From Pseudomonadota bacterium (GTDB taxonomy: Bacteria; Pseudomonadota; Alphaproteobacteria; Rhodobacterales; Rhodobacteraceae), in the NCBI GenBank assembly GCA_020161615.1, contig JAIUPD010000001.1:514875-578874 (forward strand): a DNA stretch of 64,000 nucleotides, read 5' to 3'. Both the position numbers and the translations under genes were made by a program. The notes beneath the pieces are model-generated. The model was given only the letters and a program-made list of their open reading frames with translations, searched no databases and was not told the DNA's origin. Position 1 is the stretch's first letter. Each line of letters begins with the position of its first letter. Below are positions 35,210-43,641 of the stretch, in pieces.

Positions 35210-35545
35210 TCAGATCGGCCGGTCGATCCCGTCATAGATCGCCTGCAGGGCGTCGATCCGCTGGCGATAGGCGTTGCGGATGCAGGGGATGTCGGTGCCA
35301 CAGGCCATGCGCCCTTGCAGCCATTCATGCTGCGCGTCCTGCATGGCGCCGCGCATACCCATGCCGAAAAGGCCGCTCAACAGGCGGAACATGGTTGCCA
35401 TCTCGACATCCATGTCGTTGAGGTCGCGGGTCTGGCAGATCACCCGCTCGTTGGGGCTGAGCGTGGGCAGCGTGCAATCGTAGCTGGCGGCGCCCGCGGG
35501 CAGCGGCAGGGCCAGCAGAAGGGCGACGGAGAGGGCAGGTCGCAT
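35210..35545 (-). CDS. LprI-like (DUF1311) periplasmic protein
   Basis: A 111-residue protein with signal peptide MRPALSVALLLALPLPAGAA. The DUF1311/LprI pattern follows: SYDCTLPTLSPNERVICQTRDLN split over residues 22-44, then AQHEWLQGRMACG and IPCIRNAYRQRIDAL, with four cysteines likely forming two disulfides. LprI of Mycobacterium inhibits lysozyme, and the role here is not known. The ATG at 35545 follows a strong GGAGG, so I rejected the long upstream extension. Confidence 0.8.
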   Translation of the reverse strand: MRPALSVALLLALPLPAGAASYDCTLPTLSPNERVICQTRDLNDMDVEMATMFRLLSGLFGMGMRGAMQDAQHEWLQGRMACGTDIPCIRNAYRQRIDALQAIYDGIDRPI

Positions 35546-35648
35546 GGAACCTCCGGTTTGCGTCGGGTGGGCTGGACCCGTTCTACCCCCGCGCCTGGCC
35601 TGCCGCCTAGCTGTTTCGCGGGCTTCTGCGCCAAGCGCGCGCCCGCAC

Positions 35649-35697
35649 TTATCCCCAGCTATTTCGGGAAATCCCGGCGCCATGTCGCTTGTCCACA
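35649..35697 (+). other. Two DnaA-box-like nonamers
   Basis: TTATCCCCA (35649-35657) and TTGTCCACA (35689-35697) each differ by one base from the DnaA consensus TTATCCACA, in the same direction and 40 bases apart. A short AT-richer stretch follows. They lie in the 289-bp divergent gap 35546-35834, which otherwise holds no gene. No replication gene is near, so an origin is unlikely. Confidence 0.3.
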
Positions 35698-35834
35698 GGA
35701 AATTTCCTTTACAGGCATGGTCTTTTCTCCCACCATATCTAGTATCGAAGGCGACAAAGATCGCCGCAATTTGCCAAAGTCCGCAGCCATAGTGGGCGTG
35801 GCGTCTGTTGAGGCTAAGCAGGAAAGACCGGGAT

Positions 35835-36338
35835 ATGCCCCTGTCCGAGCACGACCTCCTGACGGATGAGATTCATCCGATCGACATCGTTGAAACCCTC
35901 GCCGAACACCATGCCTGGGAATTCGACCGGGTGGGCGATGACCAGATCGCCATGGCGGTCGAGGGCCAGTGGCGCAGCTATTCGCTGACCCTCGCCTGGT
36001 CGGCCCCGGACGAGACGCTGCGGCTGATCTGCACCTTCGAGATGGAGCCGCCCTCGGCCCGGATGCCCGAGTTGCACGAGATTCTCAACCTGGCCAATGA
36101 CATGGTCTGGTCGGGCGGCTTCAGCTATTGGGCGCAGCAGGGTCTGATGGTCTGGCGCTACGGCCTCCTGCTCAGCGGCGGCCAGATCGCCGCCAGCGAG
36201 CAGGTCGACCAGATGATCCGCACCGCCGTCGCCGCCTGCGAGCGGTTCTACCCGGCCTTTCAGCTGGTCGCCTGGGCCGACCGGGCGCCCGAAGAGGCGC
36301 TGAAACTGGCGATCACCCAGGCCTACGGCCGCGCCTGA
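35835..36338 (+). CDS. YbjN domain-containing protein
   Basis: A 167-residue cytoplasmic protein of the YbjN type, with the type III chaperone-like alpha/beta fold: PIDIVETLAEHHAWEFDRVG, QWRSYSLTLAWSAPDETLRL and a final AAVACERFYPAFQLVAW helix. In E. coli, YbjN affects motility and stress responses by an unclear mechanism. It is a single gene, and its last 16 bases overlap the end of a small convergent gene. Confidence 0.82.
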   Translation: MPLSEHDLLTDEIHPIDIVETLAEHHAWEFDRVGDDQIAMAVEGQWRSYSLTLAWSAPDETLRLICTFEMEPPSARMPELHEILNLANDMVWSGGFSYWAQQGLMVWRYGLLLSGGQIAASEQVDQMIRTAVAACERFYPAFQLVAWADRAPEEALKLAITQAYGRA

Positions 36339-36454
36339 CGGGGACGCTCGAACGGCAGATCGGCGCGCTCGCGTTCGCTCATCCGGGCGATGTCGGGGTG
36401 GCTCAACGGGTCGCGCCACCAGCGGGCGCAGTCTTTCACGGCTTTCCAGAGCAT
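36323..36454 (-). CDS. 43-residue basic protein with strong ribosome site
   Basis: The frame reads MLWKAVKDCARWWRDPLSHP, then DIARMSERERADLPFERPRQ and ARP. An AGGAGG lies 5 bases before the ATG, the best ribosome site in this region. Similar 40-residue proteins with a WRDPLSHPDIARMS core occur in Rhodobacterales in my memory. The form recalls DUF1127-like small regulators, but it is not a clear member. It is divergent from the LysR gene and may be its target. Confidence 0.7.
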   Translation of the reverse strand: MLWKAVKDCARWWRDPLSHPDIARMSERERADLPFERPRQARP

Positions 36455-36541
36455 CGGAACCTCCTGGGGTTTGGTTTATCGTGCCTCAAAGCGCAGCGCC
36501 TGAAAATTGACGAATCGAGGTCTGGGGTTTAGAAAACCTTC

Positions 36542-37444
36542 ATGCGCAACCTCAACCTCCTGCCCTTGTCGGCCCTGCGTGTGATCGAGGCCGCGGGCCG
36601 CCTCGGCAGCCTGACCGCGGCGGCCGCGGAGTTGGGCGTGACGCCCGGCGCCCTCAGCCAGCGACTGCGCAAGGCCGAGGAGGCGCTGGCGCGGCCGCTT
36701 TTCCACCGCCAGCCCGAGGGCCTGATCCCGACCGAGGCGCTGGCCGATATCCTGCCGCGCCTGACGCAGCACATGGCCGGGCTCGACGCCGCCGCCGGCG
36801 CGCTGAGGGGCGGTGAGCCCGGGGTGTTGGTCCTGTCCGTCGCCCCGGTCTTTGCCTCGCGCTGGCTGATCTGGCGACTGCACCGCTTCGCCGAACGTCA
36901 CCCCGAGGTTACCCTCAGGCTGGAGCCGACGGTCGCCCTGGTGGACCTCGACGCCTCGGGCGTCGATGCGGCGATCCGGGTGGGGCGCGACGCGGGGACC
37001 GGCGTTCAGGCGCTGAAACTGATGGAGCGGCGGTTCTTCCCGGTCTGCGCGCCCGCATTGGCGGCTGAAATCCGCAGCACCGACGACCTCTACCGCCACC
37101 CCGTCATCCGCGGGCGCGAGGATCTGGCCGATTGGGCGACCTGGCTTGCGGCCGAGGGACGCGGGACCGAAGGGCTGCAACCGGGCCCCGCTTATGGCGA
37201 TGCGGCGCTCTGCCTCGATGCGGCGATGACCGGGCAGGGGCTTTTCATGGGATGGGAGGCGGTCGCGGGCGACGCCGTGCTCAGGGGCACGCTGGCCGCG
37301 CCCCTGCCGCGCCGGGTGCCCAGCGGTCAGGCCTTCTGGTTCGTGACCTCGGCCCTTTCGGCCCGCAAACCGGCGGTCCGGGCCTTCCGCGACTGGTTGG
37401 TCGCCGAAATCGCCGCGGCCGAGGCCGATTGGTCCGCGCTCTGA
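36542..37444 (+). CDS. LysR family transcriptional regulator (GcvA-like)
   Basis: The 300-residue regulator has an N-terminal winged helix (LPLSALRVIEAAGRLGSLTAA then GVTPGALSQRLRKAEEALA) and a periplasmic-binding-like effector domain from about residue 90. The start NLLPLSALRVIEAA and LGVTPGALSQ pattern is that of the GcvA/AmpR subgroup. The divergent 87-bp gap to the small gene at 36323-36454 contains GTTTAGAAAAC and may hold the operator. The effector is unknown. Confidence 0.88.
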   Translation: MRNLNLLPLSALRVIEAAGRLGSLTAAAAELGVTPGALSQRLRKAEEALARPLFHRQPEGLIPTEALADILPRLTQHMAGLDAAAGALRGGEPGVLVLSVAPVFASRWLIWRLHRFAERHPEVTLRLEPTVALVDLDASGVDAAIRVGRDAGTGVQALKLMERRFFPVCAPALAAEIRSTDDLYRHPVIRGREDLADWATWLAAEGRGTEGLQPGPAYGDAALCLDAAMTGQGLFMGWEAVAGDAVLRGTLAAPLPRRVPSGQAFWFVTSALSARKPAVRAFRDWLVAEIAAAEADWSAL

Positions 37445-37500
37445 GGGCTTTTCCCGGTCGTCCCGCGCGGCTAGGCTGCGCCCGAACGATGGGGGTTTTC

Positions 37501-38313
37501 ATGGACATGAACGATATTGCCGCGCGTGGGCTGGTCCTGCTGGGTTGCGGCAAGATGGGCTCGGCGCTGCTGGAGGGCTGGCTGAACCAGGGATTGCCGG
37601 CCACCTCGGTGCATGTGCTGGAACCGCGGCCGTCCGACTGGCTGGTGGCCACGGGCGTGCACCTGAATGGCGCGCTTCCGTCCGCGCCCGCCGTGGCCTT
37701 GCTGGCGGTCAAGCCGCAGATGATGGGCGAGGCGTTGCCGGCCCTGCGCGCGCTGGGCGGGGGCGGCACGCTTTTCGTTTCGATCGCCGCCGGGACCTCG
37801 CTGGCGTCGCTGGAGGCGGCGCTGGGCACGGGCACGCCGGTGGTGCGCGTGATGCCCAACACCCCGGCCGCCGTGGGGCGCGGGATCTCGGCGCTGATCG
37901 GCAATCCGCTGGTCTCGCCCGCCGAGTTGGCGCTGGCCGAAAGCCTGATGGCCGCGGTCGGCCAGACGGTGATGCTGGAACACGAGGGTCAGATGGACGC
38001 GGTGACGGCGGTGTCGGGTTCGGGCCCGGCCTATGTCTTCCACCTGATCGAGGCGCTGGCCGCCGCGGGCGAGGCCGAGGGACTGCCCCCGGCGATGGCG
38101 ATGCAGCTGGCGCGCGCGACGGTCTGCGGCGCGGGCGAACTGGCGCGGCAATCGCCGGAAAGTGCCGCGCAACTCCGCATCAACGTCACCTCGCCCGGCG
38201 GGACAACGGCGGCGGCGCTGGGCGTGCTGATGGCCGAGGATGCGGGCTTTCCGCCCCTGCTGCGGCGGGCTGTCAAGGCGGCCGCCGACCGCTCGCGGGA
38301 GTTGGGCCGATGA
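37501..38313 (+). CDS. proC: Pyrroline-5-carboxylate reductase ProC
   Basis: The 270-residue enzyme makes proline from pyrroline-5-carboxylate with NAD(P)H. It has a Rossmann motif GCGKMGSALLEGW, the PNTPAAVGRGISAL signature, and the C-terminal dimer domain with VSGSGPAYVFHLIEAL and NVTSPGGTTAAAL. I took the ATG at 37501 (GGGGG at 5 bases) over 37489. Its stop overlaps the next start, and it heads a run of four overlapping genes. Confidence 0.95.
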   Translation: MDMNDIAARGLVLLGCGKMGSALLEGWLNQGLPATSVHVLEPRPSDWLVATGVHLNGALPSAPAVALLAVKPQMMGEALPALRALGGGGTLFVSIAAGTSLASLEAALGTGTPVVRVMPNTPAAVGRGISALIGNPLVSPAELALAESLMAAVGQTVMLEHEGQMDAVTAVSGSGPAYVFHLIEALAAAGEAEGLPPAMAMQLARATVCGAGELARQSPESAAQLRINVTSPGGTTAAALGVLMAEDAGFPPLLRRAVKAAADRSRELGR

Positions 38314-38642
38314 TCGACTTCGCCGATTTCGAAAAGGTCGATATCCGTGTCGGCACCGTGATCGCCGTCGACGACTTCCCTGAGGCGCGCAAACCCGCGT
38401 GGAAGCTGACTGTCGATTTCGGGCCGGAGGTAGGCGTCAAACGCTCCTCGGCGCAGATCACCGTCCATTACGGCAAGGAGGATCTGCTGGGCCGTCAGGT
38501 GCTGGGCGTGGTGAATTTCCCGCCCCGCCAGATCGGCAAGTTCATGTCCGAGGTGCTGGTGCTCGGCCTTTATGACGCGGGCGGCGCTGTGGTGGTAATC
38601 GGGCCCGAGCGCGCGGTCCCCAATGGGGCGAGGATGTGTTGA
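38310..38642 (+). CDS. CsaA-type tRNA-binding domain protein
   Basis: A 110-residue single OB-fold protein matching CsaA: FADFEKVDIRVGTVIAV at the start, VNFPPRQIGKFMSEVLVLGL in the middle and the end at PNGARMC. CsaA binds tRNA and has chaperone-like, protein-export-linked activity in Bacillus. The real role is unsettled. It overlaps proC and the dehydrogenase gene at both ends (TGATG-type junctions). Confidence 0.88.
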   Translation: MIDFADFEKVDIRVGTVIAVDDFPEARKPAWKLTVDFGPEVGVKRSSAQITVHYGKEDLLGRQVLGVVNFPPRQIGKFMSEVLVLGLYDAGGAVVVIGPERAVPNGARMC

Positions 38643-39598
38643 TGAAGCTCTTCGTTTCGCGGCCCCTGCCGGTGGCGGTGATGGCGGCGGCGCATGCGGC
38701 TTTCGAGGTGACGATGCGCCCCTCGAACGCGCCATTGTCGCACGACGAGATGGTGGCCGCGCTGAGTGACTACGACGTGGTGCTGCCGACCCTCGGCGAC
38801 CGCTTTCAGGCGGCCGTCTTCGCCGCCGTGCCCGCGCCCCGCGCGAAGCTGCTGGCGAATTTCGGCGTCGGCTATAACCACATCGACGTGGCGGCGGCCA
38901 GGGCGGCGGGGCTTGCCGTGACCAACACGCCGGGCGCGGTGACCGATGCCACGGCCGACATTGCCCTGACGCTGATGCTGATGAGCGCACGGCGGGCGGG
39001 CGAGGGCGAGCGGCTGGTGCGCTCCGGCCGTTGGGAGGGTTGGCACCCGACGCAGATGCTGGGCCTGCACCTGTCGGGCAAGCGGCTGGGCGTCATCGGT
39101 ATGGGGCGGATCGGCCAGGCCATCGCCCGGCGCGCGATGCACGGGTTCGGCATGAAGGTTGCCTATTTCACCCGTACGCCCAAGGACTTGCCCGATCTGC
39201 CGGGGGCCGAGGCCGTGCCCTCGCTGACCGCGCTGATGGGGCAATCGGATGTGGTGGTCGTGGCCTTGCCCGCCACCCCCGCCACGCATCACCTGATCGG
39301 GGCCGAGGCACTGGCGGCGATGCAGCCGCATGCGCATCTGGTCAACATCGCGCGCGGCGACATCGTCGACGAGGCGGCGCTGATCGCGGCGCTTCAGGCG
39401 GGGCGGATCGCCGGGGCGGGGCTCGATGTCTATGAATTCGAGCCTGCGGTGCCCGAGGCCCTGCGCGCGATGGAGAATGTCGTGCTGCTGCCGCATCTGG
39501 GCACCGCCGCGCTGGAGGTCCGGACCGAGATGGGGCTGATGGCTGTGGCCAATGCCGTCGCCTTCAAAGAGGGGAGGGCGCTGCCCAATGCCGTCTGA
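38642..39598 (+). CDS. D-isomer-specific 2-hydroxyacid dehydrogenase (glyoxylate/hydroxypyruvate reductase-like)
   Basis: The 318-residue NAD(P)-dependent enzyme has the nucleotide site GVIGMGRIGQAIARRA, the catalytic Arg in NIARGDIVDE, the Glu in DVYEFEP and the His in LPHLGTAA. The FGVGYNHIDVAAARAAGLAV segment and the length fit the glycerate dehydrogenase/glyoxylate reductase group. Substrate is inferred only. The start overlaps the previous gene and the end overlaps the next by 11 bases. Confidence 0.88.
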   Translation: MKLFVSRPLPVAVMAAAHAAFEVTMRPSNAPLSHDEMVAALSDYDVVLPTLGDRFQAAVFAAVPAPRAKLLANFGVGYNHIDVAAARAAGLAVTNTPGAVTDATADIALTLMLMSARRAGEGERLVRSGRWEGWHPTQMLGLHLSGKRLGVIGMGRIGQAIARRAMHGFGMKVAYFTRTPKDLPDLPGAEAVPSLTALMGQSDVVVVALPATPATHHLIGAEALAAMQPHAHLVNIARGDIVDEAALIAALQAGRIAGAGLDVYEFEPAVPEALRAMENVVLLPHLGTAALEVRTEMGLMAVANAVAFKEGRALPNAV

Positions 39599-39998
39599 AA
39601 CCGGATCACGGCTGAAACAACTGGGCCTTGCCCTGCTCAATGCGACGCTGATGCTGGTGGCGCTGGTCCTCTTGCTGGCGGTGGTGCTGGTCTGGCAGTT
39701 GCGGGGCCTCGCCGATGACGTCCGCACCGGGCTGCGCACCGATCTGGCGGCGATGCAGGGCGAGCTGCAGGCGGCCCGGACCGAGGCGCGCGAGGCGCTG
39801 GCGGCGCTGGACGACCCGGCGCGCGAGGGGGCTGCGCGCGAGGATCTGCGGGCGCTGGTCACGCGGCTGGAGGCGCTGGACCCGGCCGCCGCCGCGCCCG
39901 ACGCATCGGGGGAGGACGCGTCGCTGCTTCACCGGCTGGCGCTGGCAATTATCGCCGTCGCGGCGCAGGGCCTCGCCGGGCAGCTCCCGGCGCGCTAG
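39588..39998 (+). CDS. Small membrane protein with coiled coil
   Basis: A 136-residue protein with one N-terminal membrane segment (LMLVALVLLLAVVLVWQL), then a helical coiled-coil stretch (about 45-100, rich in Ala, Arg, Glu and Leu) and a second hydrophobic end (LALAIIAVAAQGLAG). No family is recognised. It is the last member of the proC overlap run and starts 11 bases inside the dehydrogenase gene. Confidence 0.65.
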   Translation: MPSETGSRLKQLGLALLNATLMLVALVLLLAVVLVWQLRGLADDVRTGLRTDLAAMQGELQAARTEAREALAALDDPAREGAAREDLRALVTRLEALDPAAAAPDASGEDASLLHRLALAIIAVAAQGLAGQLPAR

Positions 39999-40067
39999 GG
40001 CGCGACATTCGACCCACTGGTTTTCTCCGCGGCGCAGCCTATCCTGAGAGGACAGGAGGCGCCTGCC

Positions 40068-40403
40068 ATGACCATGATGCCCGACCCCGAGCCCGGACTG
40101 CCAAAGTTGGTGAAGCTCTATCTGCGGCAGGTGGCGGTGGGCTTTGCCCTGTCGGGGATCTTTGTCGGGCTGCTGCTGGGCTTCAACGTCGCCAATCTGC
40201 GCGGGCTGATGCTGGCGACGCAGGGCGGCTACATCGCTGCCTTCATGCTGTTCTTCTTCAACGGGCTGGTCTTTGCCGGGGTACAATTCGCCATCACCGT
40301 CATGCGGATGGCCGACAAGGACGACCAGGGCCCCAAGGGCGGCCACCGCCAGCGCGTCGCCCATGGTCAACCGGCGCCCATCCGGGTGGCGGCAGGCCGC
40401 TGA
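40068..40403 (+). CDS. Small integral membrane hypothetical protein
   Basis: An 111-residue protein with about two to three hydrophobic helices (VGFALSGIFVGLLLGFNVA and GGYIAAFMLFFFNGLVFAGVQF) and a basic, glycine-rich tail. An AGGAGG sits upstream of the ATG. No known domain. The following 240 bases to 40642 show no gene. Confidence 0.65.
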   Translation: MTMMPDPEPGLPKLVKLYLRQVAVGFALSGIFVGLLLGFNVANLRGLMLATQGGYIAAFMLFFFNGLVFAGVQFAITVMRMADKDDQGPKGGHRQRVAHGQPAPIRVAAGR

Positions 40404-40642
40404 CGAAGGGGAAGGGTGGCGGGCCCGCAGCGACCGTATCGGGCTGTGTTTTCCCGAGAGCCTGACGAATCAGGTGGGCGCCAGATACCGGGACCAGGAT
40501 CCCGGCAGAGCCAGCCCCCTCGGAAATGCTTATCGGCCACTGGAAAAGTGCCGTCCTCGAGAAGAGCAGAACCCGCCGCTGACCAATGTAGGGGGGCGCC
40601 TTGCTTCCGGCAAGAGGCCATCACCACGGCGCGAGGGACGGC

Positions 40643-41386
40643 TCAGCGCCCGGCGACCTCCAGCCAGCCGCGCTTCTTGGCGGTGATCGCCAGCAGCTCC
40701 AGCGCCGCCGCCAGACCCATCAGCCAGTGCCAGCCGGGGGCGATGCCGTCGCTGCCCGCGGGCAGATTGTGCAGGCCCAGTTCGATCAGATAGAGGATCA
40801 CCAGCCCGCCGAAGATCGACGTATGTTCCCGACGGATCACCGTCTTCAGCGAGAAGGGCATCCCCGGCGCCCGCCAGCCGTGAAGGCGCGGCAAGAAAGC
40901 GGGCGTCTCGGCCGCCCAGTCGCGATAGGGCTGGCCGAATTTCTCGACCAGGAAACTTTCCTCGGCGGCGATGATCCGCTCGTAATAGAGGATCAGCGTG
41001 AGGCTCAGCACCGCCACGAACCACAAATGCTGGGTGAACAGCGCCGCCCCCAGATACATCAGGCAATTGCCCAGATAGAGCGGGTTGCGGGTCTGCGAAT
41101 AAAGCCCGCCTGTGTTCAGGACCGTCGCCACCTGGCCCACCGATGTGTTGCGGCCCGAGGTGCCCCTGGGGACGAAGCCCACGGTGGCAATGCGGATCGC
41201 CTCGCCCAGGATGACCATCAGGACCGCCAGAACCTCGAAGGTCTCGCCGACCGCCTCGCCCCATTGCGCCTCGATCGTCTCGCCGTCCCAGACGGTCCAG
41301 AGGAACAGCGGCAGGAACACGAGAAGCGCATAACTGCGCCAGCGGAACAGGACGTGGCCGGCGGCCACCATGCGATCAGACAGCAT
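40643..41386 (-). CDS. Isoprenylcysteine/phospholipid methyltransferase family membrane protein
   Basis: A 247-residue polytopic membrane protein with the SAM-binding signature of the ICMT/PEMT group: GLYSQTRNPLYLGNCLMYLG (about 95-114) and EESFLVEKFGQPYRDW (about 145-160). Relatives methylate lipids or small hydrophobic substrates at the inner membrane. The actual substrate is unknown. It is a single gene, divergent from mmcB. Confidence 0.8.
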   Translation of the reverse strand: MLSDRMVAAGHVLFRWRSYALLVFLPLFLWTVWDGETIEAQWGEAVGETFEVLAVLMVILGEAIRIATVGFVPRGTSGRNTSVGQVATVLNTGGLYSQTRNPLYLGNCLMYLGAALFTQHLWFVAVLSLTLILYYERIIAAEESFLVEKFGQPYRDWAAETPAFLPRLHGWRAPGMPFSLKTVIRREHTSIFGGLVILYLIELGLHNLPAGSDGIAPGWHWLMGLAAALELLAITAKKRGWLEVAGR

Positions 41387-41512
41387 CGGAAAACGTCTCC
41401 CCTTGACGATTCAGCCTCTGCACCCGCGTCGAACCTGCGTCAACGGACATAAGCGCGCAGGCGGGCCGATTGGGCCGTTCTCCCCCTGCGGTTTGAGGCT
41501 TGGAAAGTCAGT

Positions 41513-41527
41513 GTTCATGATTTATTC
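41513..41527 (+). promoter_or_regulatory. LexA-like SOS box before mmcB
   Basis: GTTC, seven bases, then ATTC differs by one base from the alphaproteobacterial LexA site GTTC-N7-GTTC. It ends 8 bases before the mmcB start codon. MmcB homologues are SOS-controlled in Caulobacter, which supports the call. Confidence 0.5.
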
Positions 41528-41535
41528 TCGTCTCC

Positions 41536-41970
41536 ATGCCCGATGATCTGCTGATGCCCGGCCAAAGGATCGCGCGCGGCGTGTGCCGTCTGCTGCGTAG
41601 CCACGATTTCGCCTGCCTCGACGAGGTGGTGCCGAAACCGGGCCTGCGCGTCGATGTCATGGCGCTGGGACCGAAGGGCGAGATCTGGGTGGTGGAGTGC
41701 AAATCCTGCCGTGCCGATTTCACCTCGGACCGCAAATGGCAGGGCTATCTGGACTGGTGCGACCGTTTCTTCTGGGCGGTGCCGCCGGACTTCCCGGTCG
41801 AGATCCTGCCCGATGGCGCCGGGCTGATCCTGGCCGACGATTACGGCGGCGAGATCCTGAGCCAGGGGCCCGAGACACCGCTGGCCGGGGCGCGGCGCAA
41901 GGCGGTGACGCTGAAATTCGCGCGGCTGGCGGCGCTCAGGCAGCAGGGGCTGCGCGACCCGGGCCTCTAG
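41536..41970 (+). CDS. mmcB: MmcB family DNA repair protein
   Basis: A 144-residue protein with a PD-(D/E)XK-type nuclease core: Asp in LRVDVMALG, then the ECK motif in WVVECKSCRADFTSDRKW (Glu55, Lys57). MmcB was found in Caulobacter as a mitomycin-C-inducible, LexA-controlled gene. The SOS-like box just upstream agrees with that. No clear Shine-Dalgarno sequence precedes the ATG. Confidence 0.88.
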   Translation: MPDDLLMPGQRIARGVCRLLRSHDFACLDEVVPKPGLRVDVMALGPKGEIWVVECKSCRADFTSDRKWQGYLDWCDRFFWAVPPDFPVEILPDGAGLILADDYGGEILSQGPETPLAGARRKAVTLKFARLAALRQQGLRDPGL

Positions 41971-42027
41971 TACGGCGAACGCCCCGCGGCCGGGCCGGGG
42001 GCGTTGCAAGGGTTTGGCCGAGAAGGC

Positions 42028-42471
42028 TTATTCGGCAGGTGCCGCTTCGGGCGAGACGCTGACCAGATAGGCCCACATATCCTCGGCGCCCGAGGCCAGG
42101 CGATAGCTCATCGGCGAACGAACGCTGTTGTCGCCCAGATGCGCGCGCAGGAAGCCGGTGGGATCGGCGACATATTCCGCGAACAATTCCTCGGTCCAGA
42201 CCTCGCCCCCTTCCGAGGCCGCAAGCTGGTGCAGCCCGTCCGAATAGCGGAAGCCCTCGACCGAGGCGGGCGCGCGGCCCGGCAGGCCGTAGAGGTTCGG
42301 CCCGGTACGGCCGCCGCGCTGGATGACGGTGCCGTCGTCGGCGACGATGGCATGGCACGAGCGGCAGTTGCGCCACATGCCTTCGCCCGCGGCGGCATCG
42401 CCCTCGGCGTGGACCGCACCGGCGCCCAGCGACAGAACAGCGGCGGCGGACAGGGTAAGGATCTTCATCAT
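42028..42471 (-). CDS. cycA: Cytochrome c2-type c cytochrome
   Basis: The 147-residue periplasmic electron carrier has a signal peptide cut near VHAEG, a single heme site CRSCH (36-40) and the axial Met in RSPMSYRL (about 120). GGRTGPNLYGLPGR, WTEELFAEYV and the LASGAEDMWAYL end match the cytochrome c2 of purple bacteria and the mitochondrial-type c family. It would link the bc1 complex to an oxidase or photosynthetic reaction centre. No partner genes are adjacent. An 8-bp hairpin (TGCGGGGC / GCCCCGCA) lies in the leader. Confidence 0.85.
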   Translation of the reverse strand: MMKILTLSAAAVLSLGAGAVHAEGDAAAGEGMWRNCRSCHAIVADDGTVIQRGGRTGPNLYGLPGRAPASVEGFRYSDGLHQLAASEGGEVWTEELFAEYVADPTGFLRAHLGDNSVRSPMSYRLASGAEDMWAYLVSVSPEAAPAE

Positions 42472-42587
42472 GGGGACACAGACTCCGGCTGTGCGGGGCG
42501 TCCCTGCCCCGCAGGTGGCTTTCCTGTCCTCTATAGGCCCCGGGCGGCGGGCGGGTCTAGGGATTGCAGCGAAATGTCACAGGCGCC

Positions 42588-43442
42588 TCACGCCTTGAGG
42601 CGATAGCCGCGGCTGAGCCAGATCCAGGACAGCAGCTCCAGCGCCAGCGCCGCCGCGCCGGTCACCGCCAGCCCCAGCCAGGGCGAGCTGTCCGAGGTTC
42701 CGAGATAGGCAAAGCGCGCCCCGTCGATCAGATAGAAGAACGGGTTGGCATGGCTTGCCGCCGCCATGGCGGGCGGCATGGCCTCGACCGAATAGAAGGT
42801 GCCCGACAGGAACGACAGCGGCGTCACCACGAAATTGGTGATCGCAGCGATCTGGTCGAACTTGTTGGCCAAGATCCCGGCCACGATCCCCAGCGCGCCC
42901 AGCAGTGCCCCCGCCACCACGGTGATGGCCAGCAGCCAGAGGGGATGCGCAGGCCAGAGCCCCAGCACCAGCCCCACCGCCAGCACCATGACCACGGCGA
43001 CCAGCAGGCCCCGGGCGATGCCGCCCGCCAGATAGCCGGCCAGCAGCTCGACCGGCGAGAGGGGCGGCATCAGCGTGTCGACGATCGACCCCATGACCTT
43101 GGAGCCGACGATCGAGGACGAGGTATTGGCGAATGCGTTCTGGATCACCGACATCATCAGGATGCCGGGCACCAGGAAATGCAGGAAGGGCACGCCCATC
43201 ACCGGGGGTCGCCCGCTCATCGCCAGCGAGAAGACGCCCAGGAACAGCGCCGCCGTCACCAGGGGCGCCGCCACGGTCTGCTGCCAGACGGCCAGGAAGC
43301 GGCGGATCTCGCGCAGGGCCAGCGTCCAGGTGCCCAGCGTGTTGAACCGTCCGAACCGGCGTGCGCCCATGGCGCGAAGCGCGGTGATGCGCTGGGCGGC
43401 GTTGGTGGCGCCCGCGTCGGGCGGGGTGACGGCATGGGTCAT
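42588..43442 (-). CDS. ABC-2 type transporter permease
   Basis: A 284-residue membrane protein with about six hydrophobic segments and the ABC-2 signature region (FLVPGILMMSVIQNAFANTSSS, then VVTPLSFLSGTFYSVEAMPPAM). It belongs to the group of drug, polysaccharide or lipid exporters. The ATPase gene that normally sits next to it is absent on both sides within this window, so its partner must be encoded elsewhere. Confidence 0.85.
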   Translation of the reverse strand: MTHAVTPPDAGATNAAQRITALRAMGARRFGRFNTLGTWTLALREIRRFLAVWQQTVAAPLVTAALFLGVFSLAMSGRPPVMGVPFLHFLVPGILMMSVIQNAFANTSSSIVGSKVMGSIVDTLMPPLSPVELLAGYLAGGIARGLLVAVVMVLAVGLVLGLWPAHPLWLLAITVVAGALLGALGIVAGILANKFDQIAAITNFVVTPLSFLSGTFYSVEAMPPAMAAASHANPFFYLIDGARFAYLGTSDSSPWLGLAVTGAAALALELLSWIWLSRGYRLKA

Positions 43443-43641
43443 GGGCTTCTCCTTCTGGGCCTGTCTCGGGGCCGGGTATTTGGGCCCGGTATTGGGGGCC
43501 GGAAGCGGGGGCAGGCCTTGCCCTCGGCTGCGCCTCCTTGTATCTCACCCGCTCGCAGATAGAATAGGGACGATCGACGGCCAGTCCCGCGGTGCCATCT
43601 GGCGCCGCCCGGGCCGTCTTCACTCTTGCGGAGCGTCACGG

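Noticed and set aside
37132-37500. Upstream extension of proC into the LysR gene
   Set aside because: The frame is shadow of LysR. Family length and the GGGGG ribosome site place the start at 37501.
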